Below are positions 35,411 through 48,030 of a stretch of DNA of 64,000 nt, one piece after another. This stretch comes from Leptobrachium leishanense (lineage: Eukaryota; Chordata; Amphibia; Anura; Megophryidae): assembly GCA_009667805.1 (NCBI GenBank), contig CM019063.1, positions 198,318,954-198,382,953 of the forward strand, given 5' to 3'. Positions within the stretch are counted from its first letter, which is position 1. Every line of letters begins with the position of its first letter. The position numbers were made by a program, and so were the translations under genes. The notes beneath the pieces were generated by a model. It had not been told where the DNA came from. It worked only from the letters and a program-made list of their open reading frames with translations, and did no database searches.

Positions 35411-35432
35411 CGCTAAAATACAGTTTTACCGG

Positions 35433-35845
35433 AATGCCCATAGAGAATAATGTGACAAAGTGGAATGCTGCTAGAGAATAATGGGACAAAGCGGAATGCT
35501 GCTAGAGAATAATGTGACAAAGCGGAATGCCCCTAGAGAATAATGGGACAAAGCGGAATGCTGCTAGAGAATAATGTGACAAAGCGGAATGCCCATAGAG
35601 AATAATGTGACAAAGTGGAATGCTGCTAGAGAATAATGGGACAAAGCGGAATGCCCCTAGAGAATAATGGGACAGAATGGAATGCCCATGGAGAATAATG
35701 GGACAGGGCGGAATTCCCCTAGAGAATAATGGGACAGAACGGAATGCCCAGAGTATGAGACAGAACGGAATGCCCACCCATAGAAAATAATGGGACAGGG
35801 CAGAATGCCCATAAAGAATAATGGGACAGAATGGAATGCCCTTAT
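35433..35845 (+). repeat. ~31-bp minisatellite, part 1
   Basis: Units of the type GGAATGCCCATAGAGAATAA plus TGGGACAAAGC repeat about 13 times with variants. The same array resumes at 36560 after an insertion. Apparent long ORFs on the reverse strand are the repeat translated. Confidence 0.9.
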
Positions 35846-36545
35846 TATTATTACTGTATTATTATACTTTATTTATAAAGCACCATCAGATTCCGCAGGC
35901 TGAACAATGGGTATGATACAGACAGGGTTACAATACATTGAACAACATTTGATAAACTGATACATGAGGAAACGAGGGCCCTATTCCCGTGGAAACTCAC
36001 AATCTATAAGGGTTGGGGTGGAAACAAGAGGAGAGGACTGCAATGTGATGGACTGGTTGGGGCAGTGATGTGTATTAGTGAGTTGGGTGGCAGATGTCCC
36101 CGTATGGGAATGTCTTATACGAGAGGGAGAGATGAAAATAGTGGAGGGGTTGGTGGTACAGAGGCAGGAGTTCCATTTTAGGATGAATGCAGAGTAAAAG
36201 AGTAGAATAGACAGGGAGCGCATTGTGCAGCAGTATAGATTCCAGCAGGGGGAGCTGGGGGCCAGAAAACCACTGCAGAGCTTGCATGGGAGAGACCAGA
36301 AGCCTGGTATTAGTAAGAGTAATTAGAGAGTAGTGGAGACAGCTGGAAAAGATGCCTGAAATTAGAGGCCAGTCCTGGAGGAGGGAGGGTGGAACTGATC
36401 AGTGTTGGAATGAAACTTTTGCTGTGTGTTTCTGTGTGAAAAGGAAATTAATTCAGGTAAGTGTCTAGGTGTCAGAGGCCTTTGTAATGGGAGGGGAGGG
36501 GCACTAGTGAAAGAATAGCTACATATTCTATCTAAAAATGCTGCA
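35846..36545. mobile_element. Dispersed repeat inserted in the minisatellite
   Basis: It interrupts the 31-bp array. It starts with a TTATTATTATTACTG run, then CTTTATTTATAAAGCACC and GATTCCGCAGGCTGAACAAT, a type of sequence common in frog genomes. No coding frame; class not determined. Confidence 0.5.
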
Positions 36546-36554
36546 ATTTAGAGG

Positions 36555-36760
36555 CCCTTAGCGAATAATGGGACAGAACGGAATGCCCATAGAGAATAAT
36601 GGGACAGAGCGGAATGCCCATAGGGAATATTGGGACAGAGCGGAATGCCCATAGAAAATAATGGGATAGAACGGAATGCCCAGAGAATAATGGGACAGAG
36701 CGGAATGCCCATAGAGAATAATGGGACAGAGCGGAATGCCCAGAGAATAATGGAAAGCAA
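36555..36760 (+). repeat. ~31-bp minisatellite, part 2
   Basis: Further units GGAATGCCCATAGAGAATAA with TGGGACAGAGC, about 6 to 7 copies, ending in a longer unit that begins a ~190-bp repeat. Confidence 0.88.
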
Positions 36761-38180
36761 ACTAGCATCTCATTTGCGGACAAACCTGTGACATGTAGCA
36801 AATTAAACCTTATTGCAGGTAATCCCCAGGTTCTGTAGCAGACTGTAACACAGAAATTACCTGGGATTATAGCAGTCTTCTGTGGAATTACAAGAGTGAA
36901 TAACTGAGAGGAATGCCCATAGAGTATAATGGGACGAATGATTGGACTTGGAGTCTGAACCATTTAATATATCAAAAACATTTTAAGCAGACATACTCTC
37001 CTAGTACACTGGCAGTCATACAATTAAGATTAACAGGGTTATTCAAAGAGTCGATCTGGCCCCGAAATGTAACCGGACACTGAAATTCAGTGTACGATGC
37101 CGTTTCAGGGCCATTCGGCTATTCAGAGAGCAGGCAATTTGTCAAATTCTGGCGAATTGTCTGCACGTACGGTGCCTGTTCGGTGCCTGTTCGAGGGCAG
37201 TGAAATCCCCCATAGAGAAGCAATGGTTCGTCTATTCAGAGACACCGAACAGCAGGGAAAGGTTGCCGAATTGCCCTGCTGTTCGGTGGTTTCATTCGTC
37301 AGGTTTATTCAGGAAAATCCCATAGGCTTCAATGTTAAAAATATTCCTGTTTTAATCCCATATCTAATAAACTGCTTATTATTTTATTCTGCTGCAAAAA
37401 GTTTTAATCGTTTTTTCATTTTTCTGTAACAGACCTTTTTATTATCATTCATTATCTTATATGTAAATTCCGGCGGCTTCTCTGCACGGTGATCGGCGGC
37501 TGCTCTGATTTTTCGGGCGTGTTCGGCTTGGTTTTTGCAGCGGTTTCTGGGGTTTTTCGGTGATTGTTCGGTGAGTGGTGTGTTTGCAACGAGTATTCCC
37601 TGCACTACGGGGGCCCTTCGGTGCTTACTAAATACACCGCAGGGTCGGCGAACTAGGAATAGCCGACTTGCCCCGAAGTGCAAGGAACGAAAAGTCACCG
37701 AACGTGCGGTGACTTTTCGGATCTCTTTGAATAACCCTGTAAGTGATATTATCATTGTTTTCTAGGGAATGACAATGGTGAATGACAGAGTGGACTGCCC
37801 ATAGGCTATAATGGGAGCAAAATAGCACCTCATTTGCGGTCATTTCACAGAAAACCACTATAATCCCAGTTAATTTCACTGTTAGTCTGTTTACAGTACC
37901 TGGGGAATACCAGCGATAAGGTTTAATTTGCAACATCTCACAGGTTTGCAGGAAAATGAGTTGACATTATGTTCCCCATTATATCGTATGGGCATTCCAC
38001 TGTCATTCACCCTTGTCCTTCCACAGAAAACAGCTATAATCCCATGTCATTTCAGTGTTACAGTCTGCTACAGTACCTGTGGAATGCCTGCAATAACGTT
38101 TAATTTGCTACATGTCACAAGTTGCCTGAAAATGAGGTGCTATTTTGCTTTCCATTACTCTATATGGACATTCCACTACA
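36750..38180. repeat. ~190-bp repeat units in opposite orientations
   Basis: 36750-36945 matches the reverse complement of about 37965-38155 (shared TTTAATTTGCTACATGTCAC, GTTACAGTCTGCTACAG). A third, more diverged copy is at 37800-37965. The outer bases 37785-37830 and 38130-38178 are also inverted. A MITE at 37034 separates them. Confidence 0.7.
37034..37739. mobile_element. Harbinger-like MITE, CAGGGTTATTCA ends, TAA duplication
   Basis: Ends CAGGGTTATTCAAAGAG and CTCTTTGAATAACCCTG with TAA on both sides (37031-37033, 37740-37742). The interior (CGGTGCCTGTTCG, TTCAATGTTAAAAATATTCC) has a diverged relative at 39776-42450. Confidence 0.85.
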
Positions 38181-38996
38181 CTGTTAACCCCTTCCATGCA
38201 GAGGACGAGCTGAGCGCGTCTTCCCATTGCAGCTGCGATCGGCTGGATTCCAACCGATCGCTGTGGCCCCCTGGTGCGGGCTGACATCCTATGTCCTATG
38301 GTCCTATGGACCTCTCTCCCTCCCAATCTGCTTGGGGCACATGTAAAAGGCAGGCACCGCTTTGAAGGGCACAGCCTGCCCTTCTAAGCGGTGGCTGCCT
38401 TTAACCCCTTGGGGCCTGGATCGCGATTCGACGCCAATAGGCGCCGGATCGCGGTCCCCTACCAAAACTGGCCGACATCTTGGATTTAAAATTTAAAATA
38501 ATAAAGAAAAACTGTTTTTGTTTTTTTTTTGTTTTATTAATGCAGCAATATTGTTCCCATTTCAGTTATAATGTGAACAATGATGCTGCACTAACAATTT
38601 TTTCTATGGGGGCGTTTGCTAAAAATCAAGTAATTTCCCCCCAAAAAAATGTAACGAGTCCCCGTTTCTAATTTTTTTAACAAGCGCACCCCATAGAAAA
38701 TATAACCGCAAAAGCTCGGATGATAAAATGTGAAAACAAACCACTTTACACGCTGTAGATGATTAAAAATACAAATTTTATTGCATTTTTTGTTATAATA
38801 ATATACAGACAGGTCATGACGTATACATATAATAATGACATATTATGAATCTGCCGAGTCTGCCGGAAAGAACGATATATAATATGTCTGGGTTGTATAA
38901 TAAAATGTGTCTTCAAGTCGCGTTTAAACATGATGAGCAAAACCGGTAAAAATGAGCTCAGCACACAGCGGTGAAATGACTCAGCAGCGAAAGGAA
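38181..38996. other. Right interior of the ~10.5-kb element, non-coding
   Basis: Contains small hairpins such as CGCCAATAGGCG with flanking GATCGCG, and AT-rich blocks (GCAGCAATATTGTTCCCATT) with a relative near 54700. No frame with recognisable product. Confidence 0.45.
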
Positions 38997-40472
38997 TAAA
39001 GTCTATGGTCATTCCATTCTGTCATTCCTTTTATTAGGTCCCCCATGCGGGTGATACCGGGCTCACTGTGTCACTGACTGCACCCTGCCTGATCCCCCAC
39101 TACACTCATTGCATCCCAAACCCTGCATTCAGTGACTGCACCCCACTGCGTTGATTGTACACTCAATGAATAAACACATTGCATCTCCTACTCACCGTTC
39201 TTAAGTAGCAGTAAATTAATTTTGTGATTCAGGGGAGCAGAATCAGATCATATCACTCACAATGTCGTCATCCTTTTTTTTTTTGATCGACGATCCGCTC
39301 TGCGGTGGTTCAACTAGCTAGCTAGCCAGTAGGGGTGAGCTGTTCGGTTCGATCGGTTCGGAGTTCGATTCAAACATTGGCCATTCGAAAGTTCGCGAAT
39401 TTCAAACTTTTTGGAAAGTTCACCAAACATAATTTAGATTTTTTTTTAAAAAAAATCCTTAAAAATCTAAAAATAAAGAGATTCTTTACTGCAGAATATT
39501 ATAAGCAATGGTTTATTAGATATTGAATTAAAATGGGAATATTTTTAACATTGAAGCCTATGGGATAAAACATTCTTGTTGCTAAAACATCAGGCAGACG
39601 AGGCCCTCTAATCAGGCACTGTAGAGGGCAGCAGTGGCGTCACTAGGGTTGGTGTCACCCGGTGCGGTAACTTATGGTGTCACCCCCCCCCCCGAGTTTT
39701 ACAGGGTTGTCTTTAACTACTTTTACTCATAAATTAGTACTCCCATATAACACTGAATGCTCATAATACACGGTGCACATTACTGTGAGGTTTATTGCTA
39801 GAGCTCTGTGATATGCTCTTACACAAATTTTGGCAAACTGACAGCAAGTACGGTGCCTGTTTCGAAGGCAGTGAAAGTCCTCATAGAGAAGTAATGGTTA
39901 GTCTGTTCACAGACACCGAACAGCAAATAAATGTCCTGATGTCCGGTGTTTTCATTCGGCAGGTTTATTCAGGGCGAACGAACACCATAAGTTTCAATGT
40001 TAAAAATATTCCTGTTTTTATCCAATATCTAATAAACCGTTTATTACTTTAATCCATAGTTAAAAAATCTCTTTATTTATTGATTTTATTTTTTTTGTAT
40101 CTCTTAGGCATTTTTAAAAAAAAAAAAACATTTTTTTTTCTAATAGCAATTTTTCTTTTTTTCTGTAACAGACCTTTTTATTATCATTCATCAGAACTTA
40201 CAGATGAAACTCTAAAAATTAGAATATGGTGCAAAAGTTCATTTATTTCAGTAATGCAACTTAAAAGGTAAAACTAATATATGAGACTCATTACATGCAA
40301 AGCAAGATAGTTCAAGCGGTGATTTGTCATAATTGTGATGATTATGGTTACAGCTCATGAAAACCCCAAATCTACAATCTCAGAAAATTAGAATATTACA
40401 TGCAATCAATAAAACAAGGATTGTACATAGAACAATATGGGACCACTGAAAAGTATAAGCATGCATATATAC

Positions 40473-41515
40473 TCAGTACTTGGTTTGGGCCCCTTTTGCA
40501 GCAGTTACTGCCTCAATGCGGCAATGTGGCATGGAAGCTATCAGCCTGTGGCACTGCTGAGGTGTTATGGTAGACCAGGATGCTTCAATAGCGGCCTTCA
40601 GCTCTTCTGCATTGTTCGGTCTCTTGTCTCTCATCTTTCTCTTGGCAATGCCCCATAGATTCTCTATGTGGTTCAGGTCAGGTGAGTTTGCTGGCCAATC
40701 GAGCACAGTAATCCCATGGTCATTGAACCAGGTTTTGGTGCTTTTGGCAGTGTGGGCAGGTGCCACGTCCTGCTGGAAAATGAAGTCAGCATCCCCATAA
40801 AGCTGGTCTGCGGAAGGAAGCATGAAGTGCTCCAAAATCTCCTGGTAGACGGCTGCGTTGACCCTGGACTTAATGAAGCACAGTGGACCAACACCAGCAG
40901 ATGACATGGCTCCCCAAATCAAAACAGACTGTGGAAACTTCACACTGGACTTCAAGCATCTTGCAGTGTGTGCCTCTCCATTCTTCCTCCATACTCTGGG
41001 TCCTTGGTTTCCAAATGAGATGCAAAAGTTGCTCTCATCAGAAAAGAGGACTTTGGAGCCGCTGAGCAACAGACCAGGTCTGTTTTTCTTTACCCCAGGT
41101 AAGATGCTTCTGATGTTGTTTGGTGTTCAGGAGCAGATTGACAAGAGGAATACGACATTTGAAGCCCATGTCCAGGATCCGTCAGTGTGTGGTGGCTCTT
41201 GATGCACTGACTCCAGCCTCAGTCCACTCCTTGTGAAAGTCCAACACTTTTGAATGGCTTTTTCCTGACAATCCTCTCCAGGCTGCGGTCTTCCCTGCTG
41301 CTTGTGCACCTTTTTCTTCCACACTTTTCCCTTCCACATAACTTTCTATTAATGTGCTTTGATACAGCACTTTGGGAACATCCAACTTCTTTTGCAATAA
41401 CCTTTTGAGGCTTTGCCTTCTTATGGAGGGTGTCAATGATGGTTTTCTGCACAACAGTCAGGTCAGCAGTCTTTCCCATGATTGTGATTCCTACTGAACC
41501 AGACTGAGAGACCAT
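40473..41515 (-). pseudogene. Tc1-like transposase (DD34E), frameshifted
   Basis: The N-terminal half (41515-41219) has the DNA-binding helices: VQKTIIDTLHKKAKPQKVIA and CSQSAVSKHINRKL. The catalytic half (41069-40473) has SDESNF, FQQDVAPAHT and NHIENLW; the second Asp and the Glu are separated by 34 residues, the DD34E spacing of Tc1 transposases. Between 41219 and 41069 the frame shifts more than once, so the protein is not made whole. It would cut and paste DNA at TA sites. Confidence 0.88.
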
Positions 41516-41746
41516 TTAAAGGCTCAGGAACCCTTTGCAGGTGTTATGGCTTAATTAGCTGATTAGAGTGGGACACTTTGAGCCTAGAATATTGCACCTT
41601 TTCACAATATTCTAATTTTCTGAGATTGTGGATTTGGGGTTTTCATGAGCTGTAAGCCATAATCATCACAATTATAACAAATCACGGCTTGAACTATCTT
41701 GCTTTGCATGTAATGAGTCTACCACATATATTCGTTTCACCTTTAA

Positions 41747-42173
41747 GGCTAGGGTCAGACTAACGCATTTTTCACGTTGTCCGTGAAAAAGTGCGTTCGA
41801 ACGAATGGACGTATTTTTGCACGGAATACGCGATAGCGGTCATACGATGCGCATTTTCATCCGTGATTTTGTACGGATCATCAATAAAACACTTTTTGTG
41901 TCTGGACGTTATGTTAGCCGGACATTAGCAGCGTCTGATGTCTCCCAATCACGCAAACACGCCGCTATGCGGACGCAGCGCACTCTGTACGTCAGTAGTA
42001 GCGGTTTGACGTTCTAGAAAAAATGCGTTCGTTTGCCACTTGCGTTGCGCGGACGAACCTTCGTGTGGCCGTTCTTCGTATGTTACCCAGCATTGGACGT
42101 CATTTGCTGCTAGCACGGCCGTGATTTCGTGCGGTTAAACGCACGTTAAAAATGCTTTCGTCTGACCTTAGCC
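41747..42173. mobile_element. MITE, GGCTAGGGTCAGAC family, copy 3, inside Tc1 arm
   Basis: 427 bp, flanked by TTAA on the left and TTAA on the right. The intact left arm of the same Tc1 (near 40260) shows the uninterrupted sequence GCAACTTAAAAGG, so the element's own partner arm serves as the empty site. Confidence 0.9.
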
Positions 42174-42462
42174 TTAAGTTGCATTACTGAAATAAATGAA
42201 CTTATGCACGATATTCAAATTTTTCGAGTTTCACCTGTATGTTAATTCCAGATATTTTCATTCAGTAGATCTTTTTAAAACAGCAGGCGACAGGTTTGCA
42301 GCAGCATTCGGTGGCTGATTCCCTGCACTTCAGGTACCCTGTGGTGAATTCACTGGGGAAATTTGATTCCCCAAAGTGCGGGGAACAACAGAACACTGAA
42401 ATGTCTGCGTCATTTCGTTGCTCTGTGAATATCCTCTTTGTGGTGTTTTTTTTGCCACCCCA

Positions 42463-42545
42463 TGGAAAGTGCCAGCCTAGGCCTTGCCTACCCAGGACAT
42501 ACTTGAAAATGAGAGAATTCTCAATGTAGCCTTCCTGGTAAAATA
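42463..42545 (+). repeat. SINE 3'-tail fragment
   Basis: ACATACTTGAAAATGAGAGA then TTCCTGGTAAAATA, as in the 13195 SINE. Confidence 0.65.
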
Positions 42546-42653
42546 TTTTTGTGTAAAAAAAATTTAAAAAAATCCTTTTTTTTAGGGTGTCACCCTAGGG
42601 GTGGTGTCACCTGGTGCGGGCCGCACCCCCCTAGCGACGCCCCTGAAGGGCAG

Positions 42654-43318
42654 CCCGCCGGAGCCTCCCTCCCAAGGACCCCTTGAGGAGCATGCGGCCA
42701 CAGGATGACAGAGCTGCGACTGTGCGGGCTGGCCAGCCGGGTGCATGTGGCAGAGAGGTGGAGCAGGGACTCCAGGGAGGGAGCCACGGCAGACCCCCCC
42801 TTTCCCACAACCAGGATCCAGGGAGCCCCCACTGACCACCAGGCTAAGTTAAGGCGACACATTTAAAAAAAATGCGTGCAGGAGCGCGCTGTAAAACGCT
42901 TAAGGTGCTGCCTGGCAGTGTGAGGATTCATATGCTGCATTAATTATTCTTCTAACAAATTTGGTTACTTAACCCGTTTGCATTTGGATTGTAATATTGT
43001 GACATCCAGGGTCCCAGGTGGCGATCGGGGGGGCCCAGACGCATGGTGCCGCCAGCTGGCCGAATGCCAGGAGCTCTGGCGGCACCAGGCGCAGCTGTGA
43101 GACTGATCAGGGGGCAGGGCGCGGCGTGATGACGCAGAGCCGCCGGGACTGGTGTGCGCCAATTCTCACCATATACAGTAGTGCAGTACTGGTGCCTAAA
43201 CGTTGTTGAGCTGGTTTCGTTATAACAACTACTCTCACTCTGTGCCCCTGTCTGGTATATTCCGCAACTTGTTACTGCTGGTGCGCTTCCATCCTGCCAT
43301 ACACTATAGCGCAGTAAT
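42654..43318. other. GC-rich interior of the outer hAT, non-coding
   Basis: Includes a fragment of the GGCTGGGTTCACACC MITE (near 42870-42905, GTGCAGGAGCGCGCTGTAAA) and a CpG-rich block at 43010-43160. No supported frame. Confidence 0.45.
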
Positions 43319-43580
43319 ATTTGGGTGCACTGCCACTGCACTGACGCGTGTACCAGATTCATATCATTTTAATATTGGACCGCAGGGTCCACCACTGCAC
43401 TCTTCCATAATACCACAGAGGGGTTATGGTGTGAAGGCACTTGCTGCCACCAAAGGCAAAATATTTGGGTGCACTGACGCCTGTACCAGATCCATATCAT
43501 TTTAATATTTGACCGCAGGGTCCAACCCTGCACTCTTCCACAATACCACAGAGTGGTTACGGTGTGACGGCACTGTTGCC
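43319..43580 (+). repeat. Two-copy tandem repeat, unit ~145 bp
   Basis: TATTTGGGTGCACTG, CATATCATTTTAATATT and ACCGCAGGGTCCA occur in the same order in two adjacent units. It resembles a duplicated piece of the hAT interior. Confidence 0.75.
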
Positions 43581-44183
43581 GACACTAAAGGCCCAATTTT
43601 AACCTATTAACACCTATTGTTACTTTTATCCAAAGCCTGCATAAATTTCACCATAATTTAGCCAAAAAAATCACTAAACTTGTTCTGCATGTCCTAAAAT
43701 GTCTCCTCTTTTCATACAGTCTGCCGCCCCAAGCAGTTGTTTATGAATAGATTAAAGGAAAAACATTTACCATCATTTGAAATGTCATTTTCTTCTTTTT
43801 AAATGTTTCTATACATCCTACAAATCCGCCACTTCACGGGCTGGTTATGGGGACCTCCTAGGCACAATATTTGAAGGAATTTTTCGGTTTTATTCTTAAC
43901 CCTTATTTCATGGAAAACTCACTGTTCCTTTAAAAATGTTTTTTTTTTAACTTTTGTCCTTGTTTCCTGTCCCCCAGGGCACTACCCGGACCCTCATACA
44001 CCTTTTATGGCAAATATCTTGCATATATGCCCTCTTGGAGGGCACTCTAAAAATCGAACGTTCGAGTCCCATTGACTTATATTGAGTTCGGATCGTGTTC
44101 GAGTTCGAACTCGAACTTTTGAAATGGTTCGAGTTCGAAGTCGAACCGAACACGGGGGCGTTTGGCTCATCCCTACTAGCCAG

Positions 44184-44560
44184 ATCCAAAGTCTGCAGCA
44201 GCCCAGCCCTGACTCTCCTTGGCTCCTAATAAGCTAAACGCCGTGTGGTGCCGTATGCCAGTGAACGGGAGTTGAGAGGGAGCGAATCTTGCAAGTGGCG
44301 CTGACGGATAATCCTGAGGTGGAACAGGGGGGAAGATGTCATCACGCAGACCCCCCTTCCACATCACACTCCAGCCGGAACGTCTTGTCTTGCAGTCAGC
44401 CTGCTGTGTGCCTCGTGCGAGGAAGCACTCCAGCAGGCGGCACAAACGTCTGCCTGCTGGGACAGCTTAGAGTGACACCTGTACCCAGCCATATACACCC
44501 CCCTTTCAGCTGTGACCTGGGGTGCCCCCTTGCTACTCTTTTGGAGCACTCCAAAATATT
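44184..44560. repeat. Dispersed repeat (copy A), host of the outer hAT
   Basis: Together with 39213-39329 this matches 47576-48030 throughout (GTCTGCAGCAGCCC, TAATCCTGAGGTGGAAC versus TGATCCAGAGGTGGAGC). The outer hAT interrupts it at 39330. Non-coding or long decayed. Confidence 0.75.
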
Positions 44561-45215
44561 CTGACCCGAGACCTAATATAGAGGCTTGATTCAGTGGGAC
44601 TACCACTGTTAATATTGAGCCGTAAATGGATAATTGCTTGCTCACAGTTTATCTATTTGAGAGCCATTAATGACGTTTAGGATGTAGTACAACTCTTACA
44701 GTCCATTATAACAGCTATCTTCTTGATAAATTTCAAGTAATACATTACGTCATCTAGACTTAGTATAGGAATCGTAAACATAAAGGAAGGAGCTGGTAAT
44801 TCCATTTAAAGTCTGTATTAAAATCAGAATAGGGCACCCTGACCAACTCTCCACTTATTTTATTTATTTATTTATTTATTTGCAAAAGTATTTTACCAGG
44901 AAGGATACATTGAGATTTCTCTCGTTTTCAAGTATGTCCTGGGTCATACTTGACATTTTAGCTGCTAACCTGACTACTAACCTCAGCCGTTTTCGGGTTA
45001 TATGTTTTACTAAATCTCCATGATTATTTGTAGTCTGGTTCTGTCCATACAAGTTTCCATTTCTATTCTCCTAAATTTCCTTAAAATGTATTTTTGTTTC
45101 CAATCAAGCCATTCTAAGGACTCACTTTCATCCTTGACAGTGCCCAGCAGATAGAGATCTAATCGGATTTTGACAACCAAAAAACATTAGATTAAAAAAT
45201 AAAGTTAAATATATA
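44561..45215. other. Intergenic; a SINE tail at 44868-44945
   Basis: Only a reverse SINE tail (TTTATTTATTTATTT, then TTTTACCAGGAAGGATACAT and CTCGTTTTCAAGTATGTCCT) is recognised. Confidence 0.6.
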
Positions 45216-45500
45216 GGGCCCTATTACAATCTTCACGCAAAAACGCACGCGCAATGCGTTAATTTGTGCGCCAAGCGTTAAACGTTACCACGCATAAATC
45301 AATGCTGGAATTGCAATCCTCACCCATTTTTTCATCCGTCGAGCAATAACGCGCGTTAAACGGATGCGCACAAATGCAATTGCAGCAACGTTGCGTGCAG
45401 AAATCAGTGTTTTTTTCACACGATTCAGCCAATCAGAATTAAGAACCACAATTATCTCACGTTACGTTTTTGCGCCTGCCAAAGTCAATCTGAGCATATA

Positions 45501-47113
<1,613 letters not shown>

Positions 47114-47575
47114 TAATGCTGCAGCAATAATAAATGCACACACAACTTCTCAATTTTATTGGTTTGGTATGAGTAGAATGTGTAACTATACTTTGCAGAG
47201 TTTTTTGTTGTTGGGCTGGTGTATTTGGGTTTGGCCAGGTTGTTCATTTTTGCCATTAACACCAGTTTTTAGAAGTTGCAAAAATTCTGCGCACAAAGGC
47301 TGTGCGTCACAAACTGCGCATAGATTGTAATACCATCCGCGTACCAGTGCACAAACACATTTGCACTCACAATGTTAAGTATAGGAAGCGCGCAGTACAG
47401 TACACTCGCAAAGGGTTCGCGTAGGTTCACCCTCGTTAGACGAGTGCGCTCGTTTATTGCGCTGACTATGTAATATGACATTCTGCGCAAAGGGTTTTAC
47501 CCCTCGCGTTAATGCGTTTTTGCGCCGGTGCAGACATTTGCGCGAATATTGTAATAGGGCCCATAGACAATAAAT

Positions 47576-48030
47576 TGTGGTCAGAGGAACAGAATCAGAT
47601 GGTGTCACTCACCAGTGTTGTCACTTTTTTTGGATCAACGATCCGCTCCTCTGTGGTTTGACTATGTAGCCACCAGGCCCATTGTCTGCAGCAGCCCTGC
47701 CTCTCCTCGACTCCCAGCAAGCAAAGCTCCATGTGGTGGTGCATACCAGTGAGAGGGAGTCAGGAGGAAATCTCGCATGTGGCACCAGGACAGATGATCC
47801 AGAGGTGGAGCAGGGGGGAGACGTCATCACACAGACCCCCCCACCACCCCCGGCCAGAACATCTCCTCTTACAGGCAGCCAGCTCCCTGCCGCGTGCGAG
47901 CTAGCAATTGAGCAGGTGGCACGAGTGTCTGCCTGGTTGGATGGATTAGGTCTTAGTGTGACGCCAGGACCCAGCTATATACATCCCTCTCTCAGCTGTC
48001 ACTCGGGGCGCTCCCCACCCACCACCCATC
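47576..48030. repeat. Dispersed repeat (copy B)
   Basis: Uninterrupted relative of 39213-39329 + 44184-44560. Shares CACTCACCA, GATCAACGATCCGCTC, GTCTGCAGCAGCCC and GACGTCATCAC. Open frame 47682-48200 is not recognised. Confidence 0.75.

Larger units (their letters stand above)
28611..35432. mobile_element. 6.8-kb inverted-repeat element filled with minisatellite
   Basis: The left end (28611-28632) and right end (35411-35432) are inverted with 21 of 22 matches, core CCGGTAAAACTGTATTTTAG. Both ends are flanked by AATG (28607-28610, 35433-35436), which could be a 4-bp duplication. The minisatellite starts directly inside the left end and its unit contains the end motif CTGTATTTTAG. No transposase is present, so it would be non-autonomous. 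A 2.2-kb hAT is nested at 32415. Confidence 0.6.
28551..39040. mobile_element. ~10.5-kb region closed by 44-bp inverted repeats
   Basis: Bases 28551-28594 and the reverse complement of 38997-39040 match at 41 of 44 positions (shared core GGAATGACAGAATGGAATGA). Everything between (two minisatellites, hAT and Harbinger-like insertions) would lie inside one giant non-coding element. No transposase frame is present. No target duplication was found, so two inverted copies of one repeat remain an alternative. Confidence 0.5.
40201..42237 (-). mobile_element. Tc1/mariner element with ~200-bp inverted ends
   Basis: Ends CAGATGAAACTCTAAAAATT and the inverse of CAGGTGAAACTCGAAAAATT, TA at both sides (40199-40200, 42238-42239). 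Inverted arms extend about 110 to 200 bp, through TTTATTTCAGTAATGCAACT and ACTCATTACATGCAAAGC. The right arm carries a MITE at 41747. Confidence 0.92.
39776..42450. repeat. Diverged relative of the 37034 MITE, split by Tc1
   Basis: 39830-40060 matches 37130-37390 (GTACGGTGCCTGTT, CACCGAACAGCA, TTCAATGTTAAAAATATTCC), and 42290-42440 matches 37540-37735. The Tc1 at 40201 lies between the two halves. Ends are degraded. Confidence 0.65.
39632..42645. mobile_element. Second hAT element, inside the first
   Basis: Ends CAGTGGCGTCACTAGGG and CCCTAGCGACGCCCCTG; flanks GAGGGCAG (39624-39631) and AAGGGCAG (42646-42653) match at 7 of 8. GGTGTCACCCGGTGCGG near the left end recurs inverted-like near the right end. 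It contains a Harbinger-like remnant and a Tc1 element. Confidence 0.82.
39330..44175. mobile_element. Outer hAT element of a nest
   Basis: Ends TAGGGGTGAGC and GCTCATCCCTA are inverted and flanked by a perfect 8-bp duplication CTAGCCAG (39322-39329, 44176-44183). Sub-terminal GTTCGA-rich blocks are inverted as well. A related sequence at 47640-47700 lacks the insert and gives an empty-site comparison. Remaining own sequence is non-coding. Confidence 0.88.

Noticed and set aside
35502..36963. Long reverse-strand ORFs with repeating GIPLCPIILYGHS-like text
   Set aside because: They are the 31-bp minisatellite read in frame, so the periodic peptide is an artefact of the DNA repeat.
40858..41202. 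Plus-strand ORFs opposite the Tc1 transposase
   Set aside because: They are antisense shadows of the transposase gene, whose DD34E motifs are on the reverse strand.
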